Below the pieces are notes generated by a model. That model did not search any database and was not told the DNA's origin. It saw only the letters and a list, made by a program, of their open reading frames with translations. Shown here piece after piece: positions 43,055 to 45,859 of a stretch of 45,859 nucleotides of DNA. Source of the DNA: an uncultured Lachnospiraceae bacterium (GTDB lineage Bacteria > Bacillota > Clostridia > Lachnospirales > Lachnospiraceae). Position numbers and translations under genes: made by a program. Within the stretch, counting starts at the first letter, position 1, and the number at the start of each line of letters is the position of its first letter. The stretch is taken from NCBI GenBank assembly GCA_947644545.1, contig CANRZW010000028.1:1-45859 (forward strand). Direction: 5' to 3'.

Positions 43055-44056
43055 TTATTTTTTCTCAGCTTTCTGCTCCAGCATTTTAATCGAATCCAGA
43101 TAATCCTGTTCTACCTCGCTAAGCGTCCGAGCCTTGTATTTTTTATATGCTCCGGTTGCTTTATCAACAGCCTGCTTATGACTGACGCTTCCGTTTCCAA
43201 TCAGCAACTGCTCTCCGCTCATGGTAAGAATACGATCCAGATGTTCTGCCCAATCCTGCATAGTCATCGCCTGCTCACGTTCTGCCTGTCGTTCTGCAAA
43301 ATCAAGATATCCGGATACAAGCTGCCCCATGGCTCGAAGTTCTTTTTCATCCAGATAATTTTTAGCAATAACCGCTTCTTTCAAGGTTGGCTGTTTTCCT
43401 GCAAAGGTCGTAAGCCCCATAAATTCTTTTTCTGCATCGGCTCTGCTGTAAATAACCTCTGCCGCAGTCTGCCCATGAATGGCATAATGGATTTTATTCT
43501 GTACTTTCTTAAAAAACTGGATAGAAATTTCCGCTTTTGGATCGTAGTCGATACTCGTAGCATAAATTTCTAAAACCTGACGATAAAACACCTTTTCTGA
43601 TGCTCGAATATCTCGAATACGTTCTAAAAGTTCCTTGAAGTAACCGCCGCCGCCGAGGTTCTTCAGCCGTTCATCATCCATCGCAAAGCCTTTTCTCATA
43701 TATTCCTTAAGAATATTGGTTGCCCAGATTCTAAACTGTGTACCTCGTTTGGATTTCACACGATAGCCAACAGAGATAATCACATCCAGATTGTAGTAAT
43801 CTACCTGATATGTTTTCCCGTCAGAAGCAGTTGTTGCAAAATTTGCAACAACTGAATCACGCTGCAATTCGCCTTCCGCAAAAATATTTTTTATATGTCT
43901 GGAAATGGTTGATTTATCTCTCTCGAACAATTCTGCCATCTGATCAATAGAGAGCCAGACCGTATCCTCATCAAAAGTCGTCTCAATTTTAGCCAATCCA
44001 TCCTCTGTTGTATAAATGATCATATTGGATTTTTGATTCATCTCATCTTGATTCAT
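43055..44056 (-). CDS. RhuM family protein (virulence protein-like)
   Basis: A 333-residue protein matching the RhuM/Fic-associated DNA-binding family: DTVWLSIDQMAELFERDKSTISRHI forms an N-terminal helix-turn-helix (in parts: SIDQMAELFE, DKSTISRHIKN), VDYYNLDVIISVGYRV is the family core, and GTQFRIWATNILKEY follows. The function is unknown; such genes are common cargo on Firmicute mobile elements. The ATG at 44056 is favoured over the adjacent GTG by GGAGTG spacing. It is 55 bp upstream of the recombinase. Its leader has two strong palindromes, possibly targets for this HTH protein. Confidence 0.9.
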   Translation of the reverse strand: MNQDEMNQKSNMIIYTTEDGLAKIETTFDEDTVWLSIDQMAELFERDKSTISRHIKNIFAEGELQRDSVVANFATTASDGKTYQVDYYNLDVIISVGYRVKSKRGTQFRIWATNILKEYMRKGFAMDDERLKNLGGGGYFKELLERIRDIRASEKVFYRQVLEIYATSIDYDPKAEISIQFFKKVQNKIHYAIHGQTAAEVIYSRADAEKEFMGLTTFAGKQPTLKEAVIAKNYLDEKELRAMGQLVSGYLDFAERQAEREQAMTMQDWAEHLDRILTMSGEQLLIGNGSVSHKQAVDKATGAYKKYKARTLSEVEQDYLDSIKMLEQKAEKK

Positions 44057-44080
44057 CACATTTACACTCCATTTCTAATT

Positions 44081-44103
44081 GTGCAGCACCCTGCTGCACT
44101 TTT
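44081..44103. promoter_or_regulatory. Perfect hairpin in the rhuM leader
   Basis: GTGCAGCA-CCC-TGCTGCAC is an 8-bp perfect stem with a 3-nt loop, 25 bp upstream of the rhuM start. On the plus strand it is followed by TTTT. It may be an operator for rhuM or a plus-strand terminator. Confidence 0.6.
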
Positions 44104-44104
44104 C

Positions 44105-44144
44105 CTATGTATCCTCTATGTCAAAAACAGCTTTTAACATAGAG
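44105..44144. promoter_or_regulatory. CTATGT repeats and dyad upstream of rhuM
   Basis: CTCTATGT (44114-44121) and ACATAGAG (44137-44144) form a perfect 8-bp dyad with a 15-nt centre, and a further direct CTATGT lies at 44105-44110. On the minus strand TTGACA sits within this region. It is a candidate operator/promoter for rhuM. Confidence 0.5.
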
Positions 44145-44172
44145 TTTGGACACTATTTACACGATTATTATA

Positions 44173-44337
44173 TCAGTCATTTTTCATTTTTTCAATAGTG
44201 CCAATGAGATCTTTAGAATTGAATTTTCCCTCTAAATGATCAGGCGGCTCTGGAAGATGTTCAATATCCAGAACTGCCGCATATTTTTCAATTAGATCTG
44301 CAAGCAAATCAGCAAAACCGCTCCAATTATCTGTCAT
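44173..44337 (-). CDS. Small acidic protein following the relaxase
   Basis: A 54-residue acidic protein (MTDNWSGFADLLADLIEKYA..., with LPEPPDHLEGKF) that begins just after the relaxase gene. I placed the start at 44337 because GGAGG lies 8 nt upstream; an ATG at 44352 overlapping the relaxase stop (TGATG) is the alternative. Similar small ORFs follow MobV-type relaxase genes in Firmicute mobile elements, but no function is known. Confidence 0.65.
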   Translation of the reverse strand: MTDNWSGFADLLADLIEKYAAVLDIEHLPEPPDHLEGKFNSKDLIGTIEKMKND

Positions 44338-44351
44338 AGGCAAGTCCTCCA

Positions 44352-44959
44352 TCAAATTTCCATATCCTGTCCACGCTTACGGGCACACATTTTGTGTTCC
44401 TGTGTTTCCTTTCCTCTGGCGAGGATAGAATTAACAAAAGCCCGAACCCTTTCCGATGTGAGCTCTAGTGCATCCAGATAAGGCTGGGCTTTCTTTTTGA
44501 GTTCCGTATATTTTTTGTTGATTGTTTCATACCGCTGCTTCCAGATCGAAACCGACTTTTCTGCGGAAGCCAACTTTTCTTTCAAACGCTTGTTGTCGGC
44601 GTTGGCAATAATTCCATTGGTGGCATAGCGTTTCAGCGTGTCGCATTCATCCGGAGTCAGCGTGATGTTGTTCCCGAATGTGGCTTTCTTGCCCATCGCT
44701 TCAATGTCCTGCACCGTCAGCGCAATGGTCTTTGCCGTCTTGGTTTCCTTTTGCAGAAATTCTAGCCTCTTTTTCTGCTTCTCAGTGGCAGCTTCGCATC
44801 CTCCAGACTTTGCTCTGCCTGTGCCACCAGACCAGTTACAGCTTCCAACCACTGCTGTTCTGCCTGTACCTTAAAATGTGTCACGGTCAAATGCTCCTCG
44901 GTGCTGCCACGCTCTCCACGCTCCACATCGCCATATCCAGCAGCTCTCATAAACCGAAA
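44352..44959 (-). pseudogene. MobV-type relaxase (Mob/Pre), C-terminal remnant with frameshift
   Basis: Two frames join into one relaxase C-terminus. The upstream part (RFMRAAGYGDVERGERG, then STEEHLTVTHF) ends prematurely at 44762. The rest continues in the next frame from about 44800 (EKQKKRLEFLQKETKTAK, IEAMGKKATFGNNITLTPDE, then a coiled coil to 44352). The residues match the typical post-catalytic region of MobV relaxases. A single-base-class frameshift near 44798 plus an IS insertion at its 5' side (about 44960) remove the catalytic domain, so it is not functional. It marks this region as a former mobilisable element. Confidence 0.78.
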
Positions 44960-45063
44960 AAAAGGGGCTGTTGCAAAAGTAGATGAACAATCACTACTGG
45001 AGCAACAGCTCTGTTTTTTGTATCTAAAAACAGAAAAGCAGACTCCGAAGAGCCTGCCATCCG

Positions 45064-45072
45064 TGGTATAAT
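45064..45072 (+). promoter_or_regulatory. Extended -10 of the IS1182 transposase
   Basis: TGG-TATAAT ends only 5 bp before the ATG at 45078, so a transcript from it would start at or after the first codon. Expression from this box would be leaderless or internal. Confidence 0.4.
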
Positions 45073-45077
45073 AAGAT

Positions 45078-45859
45078 ATGTCAAGTAAATTAAAATACCA
45101 TAAAAATTATACCGAATTTGGCGAGCCTTATCAACTGGTTTTGCCATTAAGTTTGGAAGGTCTGGTTCCTGAAGATGATTCTGTCAGACTGCTGAGCCAT
45201 GAACTGGAGGGTTTAAACTACAGCTTGCTGTACAAGGCTTACTCTGCCAAAGGCAGAAATCCGGCAGTTGACCCCAAGACCATGTTCAAGATCCTGACCT
45301 ATGCCTATTCATAAAATATCTATTCTTCGAGAAAGATTGAAACCGCCTGCAGGCGCGACATTAACTTTATGTGGCTGTTAGCCGGTCAGAAAGCACCGGA
45401 TCACAGCACCATTGCCCGTTTCCGTACAGGATTTCTGGCAGAGGCCTGTGAAAATCTTTTCTATCAGATGGTAAAAAGGCTGGAACAGGCGGGTGAACTG
45501 TCAAAGGAGACCGTATTCATTGATGGGACAAAGTTAGAAGCCTGTGCCAACAAGTATACTTTTGTGTGGAAAAAGTCTGTTGGGAAATGGGAAGAAAAGA
45601 TGTTTCGGAAGATACAGGAAGCAGTGCAGCTCCTGAATCATGAATACATACAGGATTTTTCGGTTGGTGAAGAATCAAGGACACAGGATCTGCAAAAGAT
45701 ATCCCGGTTTCTGGAAGAAAAATGCAAAGCAGACGAAACAGTCTTTGTTTATGGACGAGGCAAAAGGAAGGACAAGAACCAGCGGTATTTGGAAATGTTC
45801 CGCAGGTTTCTGGAACGCCAGACTGTTTATGACTGGCATACGGCAAGTTTTCAGGGCAG
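45078..45859 (+). pseudogene. IS1182-family transposase with in-frame stop, continues past window
   Basis: Begins MSSKLKYHKNYTEFGEPYQL, an IS1182-family N-terminus (DUF772 domain, with DPKTMFKILTYAYS). A TAA at 45312-45314 interrupts it. The same frame then continues without another stop to the window end: NIYSSRKIETACRRDINFMW, DHSTIARFR, then VFIDGTKLEACANKYTFVW with the first catalytic Asp of the DDE triad. A CAA-to-TAA change would explain the stop, as SQNIYS fits the family. A single substitution seems to have inactivated an otherwise intact copy, unless read-through occurs. Confidence 0.82.

Larger units (their letters stand above)
44964..45859 (+). mobile_element. IS1182-family insertion sequence, partial at window end
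   Basis: The left tip begins about GGGGCTGTTGCAAAAG (44964 onward), typical of IS1182 ends. GCTGTTGC (44967-44974) is inverted as GCAACAGC (45002-45009). It interrupts the relaxase gene; the right end is outside the window. Confidence 0.75.

Noticed and set aside
44947..45147. 66-codon minus-strand frame across the IS1182 tip
   Set aside because: Spans the IS end and the transposase start in antisense; such frames are by-products of the IS end sequence.

Overview
The window reads as chromosome from an anaerobic gut Firmicute, most likely a Lachnospiraceae-type member of the Clostridia. The reasons are strong AGGAGG ribosome sites, AraC-type response regulators with YesM-like kinases, BceRS/BceAB, DUF3737, several plant-glycan glycosidases, and Lachnospiraceae-style mobile-element debris. 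The assignment is inference from gene content; there is no rRNA or tRNA to anchor it.

Layout. 1-4120: L-rhamnose catabolism (rhaB then rhaA, minus strand) with a divergent AraC/cupin regulator. 4104-6406: a DUF3737 protein and a MATE exporter. 6482-12286: three glycosidases in a row (GH43, GH120, GH31; minus strand), suited to trimming xylose/arabinose-containing oligosaccharides. 12322-17021: a BceAB-type antimicrobial-peptide ABC transporter and its BceRS two-component system, separated by a strong terminator. 17062-20285: housekeeping genes (MmcQ/YjbR, YaaA, Bcp peroxiredoxin, a TrpB2-type tryptophan synthase beta chain). 20405-27829: a complete type I restriction-modification operon hsdR-hsdM-hsdS with a fourth, translationally coupled AlbA_2/Schlafen-like gene whose N-terminus is missing. 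28081-38053: a sugar-isomerase-like TIM-barrel gene, then an oligosaccharide uptake operon (two LplBC/YtePQ-type permeases, a lipoprotein binding protein, an Abhydrolase_10 protein that seems to lack its catalytic residues, and an esterase), divergent from a YesM/YesN two-component system.

38121-45859 is a mobile-element graveyard. It holds the right-hand part of a Mu/Tn7-like insertion sequence (truncated DDE transposase plus ExeA/TniB-like ATPase and repeated end sites) whose end cuts off a RelE/ParE toxin gene. Next come the toxin's antitoxin, small orphan ORFs, a large serine recombinase, a RhuM protein, a frameshifted MobV relaxase remnant, and an IS1182-family element whose transposase has an in-frame stop and runs off the window.

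How the parts fit. The YesMN system probably senses an extracellular glycan signal and drives the divergent uptake operon. Two copies of a 10-bp repeat exactly 21 bp apart lie between them and are the best candidate binding site. Imported, possibly acylated, oligosaccharides would be de-esterified in the cell by the operon esterase. The GH31/GH120/GH43 enzymes, the isomerase-like protein and RhaAB can then channel released sugars to central metabolism, although no direct link between these loci is visible.
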